Shown here piece after piece: positions 35,701 to 45,713 of a stretch of DNA of 64,000 nucleotides. The notes below the pieces were generated by a model that was given only the letters and a program-made list of their open reading frames with translations, made no database searches and was not told the origin of the DNA. This DNA comes from Crambe crambe. Taxonomy: Eukaryota; Porifera; Demospongiae; Poecilosclerida; Crambeidae. Within the stretch, counting starts at the first letter, position 1. Every line of letters starts with the position of its first letter. The stretch lies in the NCBI GenBank assembly GCA_963924555.1, contig OZ004586.1, positions 8,452,501-8,516,500 of the forward strand, written 5' to 3'. A program made the translations under genes and the position numbers.

Positions 35701-38700
35701 TGTGCTTCTTGGATTTGGAAGCTGGTGCAGTTGGTTGAAATGCCCACTGTGAATCTAGAGGCTCAGTTGTTGGGACAAAAAAGCTCTTGATGAAAGTCTG
35801 CTTGGACGACATCGCCTCTCAAAAAAGCTGCTTCAATAATGACCACGTGGGTTGCATTTATTTAAGCGCCGCCTAAAAATAATACAGGAAGAGGTGTGGT
35901 GCTTTTCTAACAACTGCTAGCTGGCGCTTAAATTATAGTGGCGCTTGAATTACAGTGACTACGGTAAGCGTTTTGCAATAAACTACGTCTAAACATTGAA
36001 CTTCCGGTCAATACCCAATTACTCCATAAATCCTTACGTGTGTCCGTATAGCGCAATGACATCATTCAATTTCTCACCTCATGTAGCAGCTGTGTGGAGA
36101 AGAAGACTGCTTTACTCTATTGCTATCTTCGAGTGCTTGGGTTATCTAAGATATACAAAATGTAGGACAAGTTCTGAATAATGATCAAGTAAAGTTTATG
36201 GGTAGATAAAAGTGTAGTGTTTGATAGTTTTAAAATTCTTTATGATCCCATCTCTATATTTAAGCTTTATTAATTGATTCCTGTGGAAGCGGTGTTAGCC
36301 TGGGTTGGAATCTAGACACCGGTAGCTGTGTTTGAATGAACGCACTTCATTGTCAACGTTTAAGATCTTCATCCAGCACCTCCAGACCTGGATCTTCTGA
36401 CCTGTGAAGTTGGATGGCCCCTACCACAGCCTCTTCATAGCTAAATATCTGTGTAGCTAAATTGTATTCAATATGAATTTTTATTATTGTATGGGGAATT
36501 TCCCTAGATATCTTGAAGCATTAAAATTTGGGCACGTAGGATGTGAACATAAGTTCCAGGTGAGGTAGCTCATTTCAACTTGAACGCTTTCCCAGTTCAT
36601 ACTTACTGAAATCAAGAAAAAAAGAAGTGGATTTAAAAAAAACAACAACATTTTAACCTAAGGCTAGCTTTAGATGCACATATCTAATGATTCAATCTTG
36701 TGTGAAATTGTACCTTTTCCCCAAGTACTATCACATATTGCTATTGTTATTGTTATCATTCAGCTATGAGATATTGTGTCAGTGATAATGTCTATCTTTT
36801 ATAACAGGTGACCTTCAAGATGATGCAAGAGTCATCTCTACACCGTAAGTATTGGAGACTTTCATATACCATGGAACTGAATTATTGTATCAAATATAGA
36901 ATAAACCATTTATTGCACTCATCATGGAGTATGGTGAGTCATTTCACTCATAGGCTGTCCTTCAGCTCTTGAAGATACGCCCACCTTACTTGTGAAATAA
37001 CTTGCCATATTCTTAGCCTTGTACCCAGGCCCACTTTTTTCATGGGGCAGTGGAAAAGCGAGAGGGCCTGGTATCAATTGCATGCGCATGCGCTTAATCA
37101 AATATGTAAAATTTCGCGCATGGTGAATGATGTAATCATCAAAACGTATAAACATGCGCTCTAGACCTGATCCACATTAATGAAATAGAGTGAGACACAA
37201 CAAGAACAGCATTATATCCCTCCCAAGCCAAGCTTATGGTCAAAAAACAAAAGGTAAGAGACTCTTCTCGTCTAACCAGTTGGTAGCGACACAAACACAT
37301 CACTTCTTTCATAAACAGCTTGCACAGAACACTTTTGAGAGTGAGGCAATCTAGCGCAGAAAGAGCAAAGTGACAGAACAGTCTTTAGCTAGAGTTGCTA
37401 ACTCAGCTCTCAAAAATACGATGATGTAATATTTATTATTATGTAGTTACTGAGCATGTCCCATAGAGAATAGTAGTATCACAACTAGGGTGATATTTTA
37501 CCATATCGCGTAGTCATATTACATCCCCCTAGGCAATCTTGCATAAATTATTTTAAATAGTAAGTTCACTATTTTGCAGTACTGATAAGTTATAACTGTT
37601 CAGATAATAGAAACGTTCTGTTGGGTCTGTGTATTGCTTGATGGTAGTCCAACATTTATTGTACAACCTGTTAAGGTAGCACCTGAAAAAAAGGACTGGT
37701 AAGATTGGTCATTCACATCTCCAAGGCCAAAGGGTGTGGGAGTCTCAGCTGGAGCTGAATATGAACTTAGCACATGACTCATGTCCTTTTGCTGTTCCAT
37801 GGATGCCTTTTTGTAAGAATTTAGACTCTGGAGGTTTTTGTGACCAGTGAGCTGAATGATTTGAGTCTCAGGTACATTTTTGTTGGTAAGAGCTGTAACC
37901 ATGGTTTTTCGTGCTGAATGGTTAGTTTTTTTCCCAGTTACTCCTGCACTACATGCCATTCTCTTCATAATTGAACCAATTCGATCTTTTCCCATTCTCT
38001 GCCGTTTGTACCACAAATCATCACAAGAGGCTTTGTAGTTGACTGCCAAATAAAAAGGTGAGCCAGCTTCACACATTTCTGATGGTCTCTTTTGTAAATA
38101 TTTTTCAAAAATCCTTACAGGACATTTATCAGGATCAAGAGGTGTGCTCCACATCTTGGGTTTGAATGCTCGAACAGCACTAGTTTCTCTGGTTCTCGTT
38201 TTTGTATTACGTTCATTAAATTCTATATATCTGTAATTATCTTCTGTGGATTGTATGCTAAAATCACCATATTGAAGCTTATAATGCTTATCTCGACCTC
38301 TCATTCCCATGTGCAAAGTTAGAAGAAACCAAACAGTATTTTGTAGAATCTCTGGTGTAGAATTTCCTAGAACTCTAACACTCCACATTTTCTCAATATC
38401 TGCATTTTCTAAAGGCTCAGATGCATTTATCCTGTTCCCTTTGCCTTCTTTTTTTAACATTTTCCTGGCTGCTTTCAGCTTTTCACGTGATGAGGCAAAC
38501 TGAATATCACGTATGATACTATAACTTTTATGCAGATCTTTGGTTAAATGCCTGTCAATACTCCTTTGAAAACATGTTAAAGTTTCTGGTTCATATGTAG
38601 ATCCATCTGCTTTCCTCACTTTGCAATAAAAGTGGCCAAGTAGCCTATCTAACTCACTAGGAGATATTTCTCCTAATTTTCTTCTCTCATTGACGGATAA

Positions 38701-41700
38701 ACACCAGGTATACCATTTTTTAAAGTCAGACTCTGTTTTTCTCTTAGTATTTACATTCTCTTGCTGTTTTACAAACTCCTCTAGTTGTTCATCGTTTAAA
38801 AGTGACTCTTCACATGTAACAGCCTGTTTGGTTAAAAAATCAGTAATTCAGTTAGCTAGCTATTTTTGTTGCTGAATTCTTGAAACTGACCATAATATCC
38901 TCAGCAGCTATTTCTAATACCAATGGTTCTTCTTCTTCCACAATTGGATATTGTTGCTATGTGATAAAAAATACTGTTGTCTAGCTAAAGTATGAAAAAG
39001 TGACACAAATAATTTACCTGGAATTCTTGATGCATTTCAGGCAAACTTAAATCCATTGATTCAGCCATTTTTCAGCTAAATGAACTGTGGTAGCCTTTTC
39101 AATTTCGAAAAGAATCTGGTAACTAACGACCTTGCGCAACGCGCATGCTCAGTAACTACATAATAAATAGATTATTACGTAGATACCGTGAAATATCACT
39201 CGTCTGATTGGCCGGTATTCACACTCGTGCCACAATGTAATAATCTATATTTACGATTTGTGTAATGGATGTGCCTGAAAGTATAGCGAATCCCTTTAAT
39301 TCAAGGGCTGGAGCGCATGCACATGCAATTGATACCAGGCCCTTCACCCAGCAAAAAAAGTGGGCCTGGGTACAAGGCTATAGCCATATTAATTTGCAAC
39401 ACTTTAATTAGGTCTTCTGGTGAGTCAGCACTGATGCGATATGCAAATCAATGTCTGAAACCACATTACAAGAAAGACTCTATATGCCGTGATGACAAAT
39501 TTTCCATGAATGTATGCAGTGAATTCATTAAACTAGCTTTAATTCCAAAAGACAAGACCAAATGTGAAGATGATGTGTCTTCAAAGGCTTCCCTGCATTT
39601 TAGTGTGGATAAAAACCTAGAAGCTAAAACTCCTTTAGGTTTAAATGAAGTTATTACATCAGACACCAAATTTGTGTTGGTGGAAGGGTGTCCTGGCTTT
39701 GGTAAAACCACTTTATCCTGGGAGTTATGCAGGAGGTGGGATACCTTCAGTTCCTTAAACCATTATAAGATCGTACTATTGCTGAAGCTTCGTGAACCAG
39801 GTGTCCATAATGCTACTTCCTTGAATGAACTGTTTTCAATTTGTTATGTTGATGAAGATCTATGTAAGGAAGTAGTGGGAGAGGCATTGAGATCTTTAGG
39901 GAACGGCATTCTCTTTGTATTTGATGGATACGATGAGTTGCTTTCTTCTGTCATCCGTAATAACAAAAGTTTGATTATGAAACTGATCAATGGTTCTTGT
40001 TTGCCGTGTGCCACTCGTGTGGTCACCAGTCGACCATCTGCTCTTCACTACAACAAGCACTTTCCAGCAGAATTTAGGCACATAGAGATACTTGGTTTCA
40101 CAGATGAGTGCAAAGAAAGGTTTGCTGAAATTGCTTTTAAATCAGAACCTGATCTCCTAAAACAATTTAAGGTTTTCATGGTTTCCAACCCCATCATCAA
40201 CTCACTGATGTACATCCCTTTCAACTGTGCTATCTTAGCACAAGTGTACAAAGATATCAGAAATAGCAGAGAGCTGATCCCAAAGACCATGACACAGCTC
40301 TACACCATTTTGACTGAAGCTTTGATTTTGAAGCACATGACTTCTAGTGGTAAGTGGGATGAAGATTCCAGTGAACTTCCTGACCTGAACCATCTGTCAA
40401 ACGACATCTCAACTGACTTTGAGAGAGTATGTGAGTTAGCGTACGAGGGTCTTTTTAAAGAAGATGTGCAGCTAGAGTTCAGTAAGAGTGATGTAGGAGA
40501 TGGTTTCCAGCATTTAGGTCTGATGACTGAAACCAAGGAGAGGAACATGGGTGTAACTACTTCCTACTCCTTCCCCCATCTCAGCATCCAAGAGTTTCTT
40601 GCTGCTTGGCATGTTTCATGTCATTCTGATTTGGTATACGAAGCTTTTTCTAAAATAGTATCCCTATATGGAGATATTATACCACACCTCAGAGTCTTTG
40701 GTCAGTTCTTGTGTGGCATTATAGGCTACTATGAAATTTTTATTCATAAAATCCCAGATCTTTTTCCTTACATACTACATTGTTTATATGAAATCAAAGA
40801 TATTTCTAAGCTTTATCCAATATATATTCCCAATTTACACTTGTCCACCCCCTTGGATGCGTATGTTTTTGGATATTGTCTAGTCCGTGTTCCTATTCAA
40901 TGCCAGTCAGTGGTCATAAATACATCTCTAAAGATGTTGCTGCATAGTCTGCATAGTTTGTCTGAGAAAACAAATGGTGCAACATTAGGGACTATTAATG
41001 ATCTATGTATATTTGGTAAGCATACATCATCCATGAAACTTAAATCTCGTACAAAGTACCTCCCCAAACTTCACGTCAAAAGTTTCAGTCCATGTCAAAT
41101 TTCTTCCCCATTGGTACCAGTTCTTGCTGAATTGATTTCAGTGTCTTCAGGATTGACACTAGTTGACTTGAGTTTTTCTGAATCGTGTGAAAATGACTAT
41201 TTACTTTTCCAATCCATTCAGCATATTGCAAATTTAGAAAAATTCTACCTTACTTGCTGTACTCTTACTCAGAAAGGTGTACAAGAATTATCCAAAATCA
41301 TAACCACTAGTTCTACTCTCACATCTTTAAGGCTTGAATTACATCCTCTTTTACTGTGTGAAGCTGAAAGTAGTGAGGAACATAAATTACTGGTATCAGT
41401 CTTATCAACATCTTTTGAACTTTATTCTGCACTAATTAGGGCTTCCACGACTATTTCAATATTGCATACTAATATTCCATGTATTACGAATATTGATGTC
41501 TGTTTTCTGGTCTTCTCCTCCACTTATCATCTGCATCCACTGGAAGTGCTGAGATATTTCCGATACTCGAGCTGCAATGTAGAGATGAACTCCATTGAGT
41601 CACTAGCTATCCCAGCAAGAATTGATGACCTACTAATTGCAATGCCTCAATACTGTTGCAATCTTATCATGGGTCTAAATGATTCTCTTCATCTCAATCA

Positions 41701-42088
41701 CTCCATAAAGGAGTTGACATTTAAGCATAAATTTTATCTCAGAAGGTATTCATCCTTTCGTGACTGCATTGCCCGTGCTCTGCGAAGAGATCCTGCTGTT
41801 CCACGACACAACCTAAGGAGATCCCAGTCCCTCTGTGATCTCAGAACTCTGCACTTCCCCCATCGCCACCAACTACTACAACAACAAAGTATCTCTTCCT
41901 TGTCATTGCTCTCTTCTGGGTGGAGACATATTTCCCCCAGGTCACAAGTATCATGTTATCCTTACCAGTCTTGTCCTAACCTGCTGGAGATGCAGGCACT
42001 CAAGAACATGCACCCTCTTTTACAGGAGGCTCTTGGATACAATGAACTATCAATAAATGAGTTTTACTTACACTACTGTTATCCATGA
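28585..42088 (+). CDS. PNP/nucleosidase-like domain fused by splicing to NACHT receptor with conserved C-tail
   Basis: Exons 28585-29488, 36808-36844 and 39412-42088 join with the same phases as the CARD-NACHT gene and give 1,205 aa. Donors are GTAAGT, acceptors ACAG and TTAG. The first exon is a PNP_UDP_1 fold: Gly-rich strand-loops (GMFGGYKSA, AIGVAYGFD), EMEG at 234-237 for ribose binding, and GVADYAD with the putative catalytic Asp265, aligned with EMEA and SDVAD of MTA/SAH nucleosidase. The NACHT exon has GCPGFGKT (406-413), DGYDE (485-489), TSRPSA and HLSIQEFLAAW (about 705). The tail contains RRSQSLCDL. Known relatives: nucleosidase-NACHT/STAND proteins of fungi and cnidarians, and bacterial immune effectors in which this fold hydrolyses ATP or nucleosides. 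The ATG at 28585 has a good context (AGTATGG). The join across 7.3 kb containing transposons is inferred; each exon alone is secure. Both introns carry mobile elements. Confidence 0.7.
29489..31382. other. first intron of the PNP-NACHT gene, proximal part; dispersed repeats only
   Basis: No further exon recognised. 30086-30130 has GCCTCGGCACCAAAGTGCC, a dispersed repeat also near 12280. 30355-30890 is a diverged relative of 21600-22363 (TGGCTACAAATG, GAAGTAACAACTTTTTCA, GGGCCCTATGACTT). Confidence 0.5.
31383..31987. mobile_element. MITE with CTTAGCCTGGTACCC ends
   Basis: CTTAGCC at 31383 and GGCTAAG at 31981-31987 bound the element, and GTCAG flanks both sides. The interior resembles the MITE at 25580-26170 (CTGAATCAGCA, ACAAGGAGCAGCAG, ACATGCTGTGATATCACAC). 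A nested hairpin with GCCTTCCTCTCCCCC arms lies at 31631-31720. Confidence 0.75.
32443..32830. mobile_element. AGAGAGTGC repeat family, copy 2, with ATT microsatellite
   Basis: Same order of blocks as copy 1 at 25268. A perfect ATT run occupies about 32679-32719, absent from copy 1, where the site reads ATTGTTATCGTTATTC. Confidence 0.75.
33228..33517. mobile_element. Foldback MITE (AAAAAGCATTTC ends), copy 2
   Basis: Close copy of 26243-26531, with arms carrying GATGTAGGGATGACCACTGC and GGGATTGTTGGCTGG near the loop. Noncoding. It lies 63 bp upstream of the pogo element. Confidence 0.85.
33737..34048 (+). CDS. HIRAN-like small protein carried by the pogo element
   Basis: 103 aa from the ATG at 33737 (the in-frame GTG at 33731 is less likely). 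The pattern EHGNSEDQYAVAVINN followed by VVGHVPRELS is that of the HIRAN fold, which binds DNA ends in helicases such as HLTF. It lies on the strand opposite to the transposase, inside the same TIRs, and the two genes converge. A possible GTGGGA donor at 34016 could extend it. Stand-alone HIRAN-like ORFs accompany transposon genes in other marine invertebrates, so it is probably an accessory factor; function is not known. Confidence 0.6.
   Translation: MAASSANHFQLSFSSVVKGFHVYQAVWTPVLNAEYVTQQEHGNSEDQYAVAVINNDQVVGHVPRELSQIFWYFIEREGEIFCKVTGKGLDSCKVGWKYLTFTL
34213..35812 (-). pseudogene. Pogo-family transposase (CENP-B HTH plus DDE_1), broken
   Basis: The main frame 34213-35370 encodes the end of the CENP-B-type HTH (DGWLKSFMVRHNL) and a DDD catalytic core: NMDEPPVYMD, LLFLDTFSAH and VIPDGCTSILQPLD. 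The N-terminal part 35441-35812, starting MSSKQTF, has an AT-hook-like RVGRPRKNP and a Pro/Ser/Ala-rich repeat region. The two are separated by a frame change around 35450-35500 and an in-frame TAG at 35401-35403. The catalytic aspartates persist, so decay is recent, or an undetected intron explains the break. The C-terminal end carries a repeated acidic DDAESDC motif. Confidence 0.85.
35967..36807. other. first intron of the PNP-NACHT gene, distal part
   Basis: No alternative N-terminal exon (CARD-like or otherwise) is recognisable here. This favours the PNP exon as the partner of the 36808 microexon. The only long frame (35996-36181) has no features. Confidence 0.45.
36808..36844 (+). other. 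37-nt microexon of the PNP-NACHT gene
   Basis: Bounded by TTATAACAG| and |GTAAGT. Encodes GDLQDDARVISTP across its junctions with phase 1 in and phase 2 out, the same as the 34-nt microexon at 1914-1947 plus one codon. Confidence 0.7.
37012..39382. mobile_element. Tyrosine-recombinase element with TIRs, 2.4 kb
   Basis: The left arm 37012-37093 (CTTAGCCTTGTACCCAGGCC...GCGCATGCGC) is inverted at 39313-39382. GCCATATT occurs directly at 37004-37011 and 39383-39390, an apparent 8-bp target duplication. Each arm can itself fold (ACCCAGGCCC against GGGCCTGGTA). It carries one three-exon recombinase gene and sits in the second intron of the PNP-NACHT gene, ending 30 bp before the NACHT-exon acceptor. 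Confidence 0.8.
37600..39068 (-). CDS. Tyrosine recombinase (Crypton/DUF3504-like), 446 aa
   Basis: Exons 39018-39068 (MAESMDLSLPEMHQEFQ), 38891-38956 and 37600-38823 join in phase 0 at GTAAAT and GTCAGT donors. The C-terminal half is a YR integrase fold: Arg in GMRGRDKHYKL, a Lys-containing strand (NTKTRTRE), HSAR, LTGHKN and the Tyr nucleophile in SLNSYKKAS. The closest animal pattern is the Crypton-derived DUF3504 domain of ZMYM2/3/4, QRICH1 and KCTD1. The upstream part (FKKWYTWCLSVNERR) matches the SAM-like DNA-binding region of such proteins. No disabling change is visible, so the gene may be active. It lies antisense to the host NLR-like gene. Confidence 0.8.
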
Positions 42089-43407
42089 TTATAACTACCA
42101 TTAAGTTCCATCCTGTTATGTTATCACTTGAATAATACAATAGCAATATACATACTAGCCTTGTACCCAAGCCTTTTCTTTTTAAGGTCTGTGTACAAGG
42201 CTAATTCCCATATCGAACTTCGCGCAATATAGCGCGTAATAATGCGTTAATTCGCTATCAAAATCGACGCGTGTAGTAAACCCCTTTGGCTTCCAAAACC
42301 ATGCATTTTTGCACATCCAGTTATCCAGGAGAAAAACGGGAAATTTCCTGCTAATGAATATTCATTGTCGGCATGTCGGCACTATCAGTAAATAGAGATC
42401 TCAGTGAACAATAGAAAGATTGATAAGCGCTTTGATTCAAGTGCTTTTGCTTTGAAGAAGCTTTGATGTTTGCTTTCATCACTCTTTTTTTTTTTTTTTT
42501 TTTTTTTTTTCAAAGGAATGACTAGACATGCATGCCTCTACTTGCCTACGTAGCCCATAGTTGTTTGGAGGTCTTAGCAGGAGAAGAAGCGGTGGAAAGG
42601 AGTGGCTCGTGCTGCTCGAGCTGCAAGTCAGGTTGCCATGGGGAGCATTGATGACGTAGGATTGGCCGTCCAATTTGCCACTGGTGTGTCGATCCTTTCT
42701 CGAGAGAAGAAGACAGCACTACTGAAGGTAAAGGGGTAACATCATCTCACGTAAAAAGTCGCGGATTACGCGTTATTATGGCCACGTAAATTCGCGTAAG
42801 AGTGCCGTTTAGTGACTGGATCATACTGCTGCTATTGAAAACTTATGACGCTTGAATAACGTTTAAGGATCAGCTGTTTTGTACAATGCATAATTGAGCT
42901 CTCTAAAATGAGACAATTTGGTTGGTCCGTGTGACGTGATATTACATGCCTGCGCATGCACATAAATTATTGCTATGGTTTTTATAATAGTTCATGGACT
43001 GCTGTTAGTGTGTGTGAACCGTCCAACCCAGTTCACCACTTGCACTCTGAGAACCTCTCCAGGTCCAGGACAACACTCTGAATATTCAAAACAAGAGCAT
43101 CAATCTTGAATCAACAAACAAAATTCATAGCTAACTGTTCAGTGAACATTGCGCATGAAAGTAAACACTAGTAGCTCATTTTTTTCCATGACGTGGACAT
43201 GGGGACCACACCAGCTAGCATAAGCTAATAATAAAGGGTGGGCCCAACAAAAAAGAAACAAAGGGAAGAACAGGTACATGAACAAACAAATAAAAGAGAA
43301 GTGTTCACACAATAATAGCTTCATAAAAATAAGATGTCAGCTCGACAATTCCACCTGGTATCGAGTTCCATAGCCTGGCAGTGGTGGGGAAGAATGAGTT
43401 AGCATGT
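42089..43407. other. intergenic between PNP-NACHT gene and NLR pseudogene
   Basis: No gene recognised. Contains a solo hairpin at 42156-42203 and a 26-base T tract at about 42485-42510. The remainder is anonymous AT-rich sequence. Confidence 0.45.
42156..42203. repeat. Solo TAGCCTTGTACCC hairpin, copy 1
   Basis: TAGCCTTGTACCCAAGCC is followed closely by GTGTACAAGGCTA, forming a hairpin that matches the outer ends of the tyrosine-recombinase element. An equal copy in the same context follows the NLR pseudogene at 45179-45226, so it predates that duplication. A related one is at 57926-57982 and another at about 63496. Confidence 0.75.
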
Positions 43408-45060
43408 ATGTACTTCTAGTGGTAAGTGGGATGAAGATTCCAGTGAACTTCCTGACCTGAACCATCTGCCAAACGACATCTCAACTGACTTTGAGAGAGT
43501 ATGTGAGTTAGCGTACGAGGGTCTTTTTAAAGAAGATGTGCAGCTAGAGTTCAGTAAGAGTGATGTAGGAGATGGTTTCCAGCATTTAGGTCTGATGACT
43601 GAAACCAAGGAGAGGAACATGGGTGTGACTACCTCCTACTCCTTCCCCCATTTCAGCATCCAAGAATTTCTTGCTGCTTGGTATGTTTCATGTTCTGATT
43701 TGGTAGACGAAGCTCTTTCTAAAATAGTATCCCAATCTAGAGTTATTACACCACACCTCAGAGTCTTTGGTCAGTTCTTGTGTGGCACTGTAGGCTACTG
43801 TGAAGAATTCTTTCAAGCCATGCCATATTATATTTCTTCTTACCTACTGCATTGTTTATATGAAATCAAAGATATTTTTTCAATAGGCATCAAAATTTCC
43901 AATTTACACTTGTCCAACCCCTTGAATATGTATATTTTTGGATATTGTCTAGTCCATGTTCCTATTCAGTGCCTGGTAGTGAACATATGTACATCTCTAG
44001 AGATGTTGGTGCATAGATCACACAAAGAAAACAAATAGTGGAACATTAGGGACTATTGAGGTCTTACATATACATGTACATCACAGTGTCCATATTGTAT
44101 CATCCAAACTTACATCACTCACAAAGTACCTCCCCAAATTTCACATCAACTTTTTCGCTCCATATAACATTTCTTCTCCATTGGTACCATTTCTTGCTGA
44201 ATGGATTTCAGTGTCTTCAGGATTGACAAGTGTTCACTTGCACTTTTCTGAATCATGTGAAAATGACTATTTACTCTTCCAATCCATTCAGCATATTGCA
44301 AATTTAAAATCGTTCTCTCTTGATTGCTATGCTCTTACTCAGAAAGATGTACAAGAATTATCCAAAATCATAACCACCAGTTCTACTCTCACATCTTTAA
44401 AGCTTAAATTACATCCTCTTTTATTGTGTGAAGCTAAAAGTAATGAGGAACATAAACTGCTGGTATCAGTCTTATCAACATCTTTTGGACTTTGTCCTGC
44501 ACTAATTAGGGCTTCCTCAACTATTACAACATTGCATACTAACTTTCCATGTATTACTAATATTGAACACTTTACCCTCGAGTCCTCCTCCTTCCCCTTC
44601 CACTTTACTTCTTTTCATCCACTGGAAGTGCTGAGATGTTTCCGATACTCCAGCTGCATTGCAGAGATGAACTCCATCAAGTCACTAACTATACTAACAG
44701 ATATCGATGACCTACTATTTGCAATGCCTCATTACTGTTGCAATCTCATCATGGGTTTTAATGATTCTCTTCATCTCAATCACTCCATTATAAGGAATTA
44801 ACATTTCGTTGTATTAGCAGGGATCTCAAAAGGTCTCCATCCTTTCATGACTGCATTGCCCATGCTCTGCGAAGAGATTCTGCTTTTCCACGACATAACC
44901 TAAGAAGATCCCAGTCCCTTTGTGATCTCAGAACTCTGCACTTTTCTCACTGCCTCTCTCCAGTCTTGTCCTAACCTGCTTGAGATACAGGCACTCCAGA
45001 ACATGCACCCTCGTTTACAGGAGGCCTTCAAATACTATGAACTATATTATCCTCGATAAA
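43408..45060 (+). pseudogene. 5'-truncated NLR-like pseudogene
   Basis: Begins abruptly at TACTTCTAGTGGTAAGTGGG, matching the middle of the NACHT exon at 40337, and is almost identical to that gene for about 220 bp. It retains SIQEFLAAWYVSC and parts of the LRR-like region, then breaks at a TAG (44036-44038), resumes at about 44181-44801, breaks again, and ends with recognisable tail codons (RRSQSL, SCPNLLE-like). NACHT Walker motifs are missing. The 3' flank including the solo hairpin matches that of the PNP-NACHT gene, so the piece arose by local tandem duplication. Confidence 0.85.
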
Positions 45061-45178
45061 TCTCTTACTAGTTTATAGACCCTAGCTACTTACTTGGAAT
45101 GTAGACTACGTTTATAGCTACTATTAAGTTTCATTCTGTTATGTTATCACTTGAATAATACAATAGCGACATACATAC

Positions 45179-45226
45179 TAGCCTTGTACCCAAGCCTTTT
45201 CTTTTTAAGGCCTGTGTACAAGGCTA
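45179..45226. repeat. Solo TAGCCTTGTACCC hairpin, copy 2
   Basis: Same sequence and context as 42156-42203, one substitution apart in the right arm (GGCCTGTGTACAAGG against GGTCTGTGTACAAGG). Confidence 0.75.
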
Positions 45227-45713
45227 AGTAACATAATACTGCTGCTATTGAAAACTTGCAGGTGCATTCTGATACTTGAATTAAGCTTAAGGATCAGCTG
45301 TTTATTATTATTTAGAGGCTGTCCTAGCCTATGAGACTTTTTTGTGGAAAGCAGAGGATCCAGTAGAGGCCATAAAAACAAAAAACAACAACTGGTACTT
45401 CCAAATAATGAACACACTTGTGCATTTTATAGAGGTTCGCCTGGTTATTGTGTATAGTTTGAGGTTGTCTCATTGGAGGGCTGTAATAGCTAATGATGCA
45501 CGCACGTTATGCTGTAGCTATTACAGTTAATTTTCATTGAAAGATTATTGTGTGGGTATTAAAAAACAACAAAAAACAACAAGTAATTATAATTATGTAA
45601 CAATCAACCAAACATTCATAGCTAACTACAATGATGATAGCTAATCAATCTTCCATGGCTACAAGTCTACAGCATGAATAAGAGTAACATAAATTTGAAA
45701 TTGGTGCAGTGCC

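Larger units (their letters stand above)
33581..35964. mobile_element. Pogo/Tigger-type DNA transposon, 2,384 bp
   Basis: TIRs of about 24 bp start CCGTAGTCACTGTAATTCAAG at 33581 and end with its inverse at 35964. TA dinucleotides at 33579-33580 and 35965-35966 are the target duplication, as expected for the Tc1/mariner/pogo superfamily. The element holds a DDE transposase on the minus strand and a small HIRAN-like gene on the plus strand. It lies in the first intron of the PNP-NACHT gene. Confidence 0.9.

Noticed and set aside
39317..39411. N-terminal extension of the second NACHT frame (MHMQLIPGPSP...)
   Set aside because: It is translated from the right TIR of the tyrosine-recombinase element. 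The phase-compatible acceptor at 39412 marks the true exon start.
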